This document shows positions 21,576 to 21,701 of a stretch of DNA of 21,701 nt, in pieces (the stretch's first letter is position 1; each line of letters begins with the position of its first letter). The position numbers and the translations under genes were made by a program. The stretch comes from an uncultured Prevotella sp. (GTDB lineage Bacteria; Bacteroidota; Bacteroidia; Bacteroidales; Bacteroidaceae): assembly GCA_900762125.1 (NCBI GenBank), contig CAAFFL010000231.1, positions 1 to 21,701 on the forward strand. The letters are read 5' to 3'. The notes below the pieces were generated by a model that did not search any database, was not told where the DNA came from, and saw nothing but the letters and a program-made list of their open reading frames with translations.

Positions 21576-21584
21576 AACGGCAAG

Positions 21585-21687
21585 CCCTCACCGCAAATGA
21601 GTGAACCCTCACCACAAATCGGTGCACCCCCCACCGCGGAACGGTAACACCCACCACGGAACGGTAACACCCACCACGAACAAAAAC
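21585..21687. repeat. Degenerate 20-21-bp tandem repeat
   Basis: Units start at 21585, 21606, 21627, 21648 and 21668. Each begins with C/A-rich CCC(T/A)CACC or CACCCACC. The first two have AAAT(G/C)(A/G)GTG, the next two CGGAACGGTAA. The last dissolves into A-rich sequence near the window edge. The GAACGG in units 3 and 4 echoes the REP tail. No coding capacity is credible here. Confidence 0.7.
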
Positions 21688-21701
21688 AAGAAACAAAAAC
21701 A

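Larger units (their letters stand above)
20434..21580 (+). mobile_element. RAYT gene with its flanking REP palindromes
   Basis: A REP-associated tyrosine transposase gene is bracketed by two REPs upstream in inverted orientation and one downstream. The outer two (20440 and 21556) are identical over at least 26 nt and in the same orientation. The layout is that of known RAYT loci, which are usually resident and not self-mobile. I see no target duplication or clear element ends. Confidence 0.75.

Noticed and set aside
20401..21701. IS200/IS605-type insertion sequence
   Set aside because: The HUH protein matches the RAYT branch (WHDYSxPxxY start, extended C-terminus), no TnpB gene is present, and the palindromes are REP-like and include an inverted pair instead of defined left and right ends.
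1..21701. tRNA or rRNA genes
   Set aside because: I saw no cloverleaf-like sequence with conserved GTTCRANNC or CCA end, and no rRNA signature, in the intergenic regions.

Overview
The window reads as a high-GC Bacteroidales genome, most like Prevotella or a close relative. Supporting signs are the SusC/SusD outer-membrane pair, several Bacteroidetes-type lipoproteins (two carrying DUF4369-like domains), promoters of the TAnnTTTG type, and the gene order topA-aroK-speA. The first ~670 bases do not fit. They are clearly richer in A+T, use AGA/AGG/ATA codons freely, and encode a macrodomain protein of the kind common in Clostridia/Lachnospiraceae. They join abruptly to the middle of speA near position 671, so this end is either an assembly chimera or a recombination/transfer breakpoint.

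Layout. 1-703: end of a foreign-looking macrodomain gene and the start of a second small reading frame. 671-4671 (minus strand): truncated speA, complete aroK and complete topA, probably one transcript. 4839-6535 (plus): a DUF4369/thioredoxin-fold lipoprotein without catalytic cysteines, overlapping a zinc-ribbon NUDIX hydrolase by 4 nt. 6683-9001: pnp with an arginine-rich tail, closed by a clear terminator. 9002-9489: a gene-free stretch with palindromic repeats, the pnp terminator, two copies of a 16-nt promoter-like motif and a leader hairpin. 9490-16124: a SusC-like TonB-dependent transporter, a SusD-like lipoprotein and a lipoprotein with a duplicated Trp-rich domain in the SusE/F position, closed by a strong terminator. 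This is a nutrient-uptake operon with no enzyme or regulator visible inside the window. 16210-16341: six tandem 22-bp repeats. 16497-20400: a polytopic membrane protein, a TolB-like lipoprotein with one CxxCH motif, and a DUF4369-like lipoprotein, probably an envelope operon of unknown job. 20440-21580: a REP-associated tyrosine transposase (RAYT, HUH family) flanked by three copies of its likely REP palindrome, then a 20-21-bp degenerate tandem repeat.

The most unusual material is repetitive. The membrane-protein gene at 16497 carries two insert-like segments in hydrophilic stretches between predicted membrane helices. One is seven copies of an 8-bp unit (not a multiple of 3, so able to shift frame). 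The other is a 110-bp cluster of three long perfect inverted repeats, read through in frame. Together with the RAYT/REP unit, the 22-bp array and the GGGGAGG palindromes, this suggests a genome with active small palindromic elements, one of which may have been taken into a protein.
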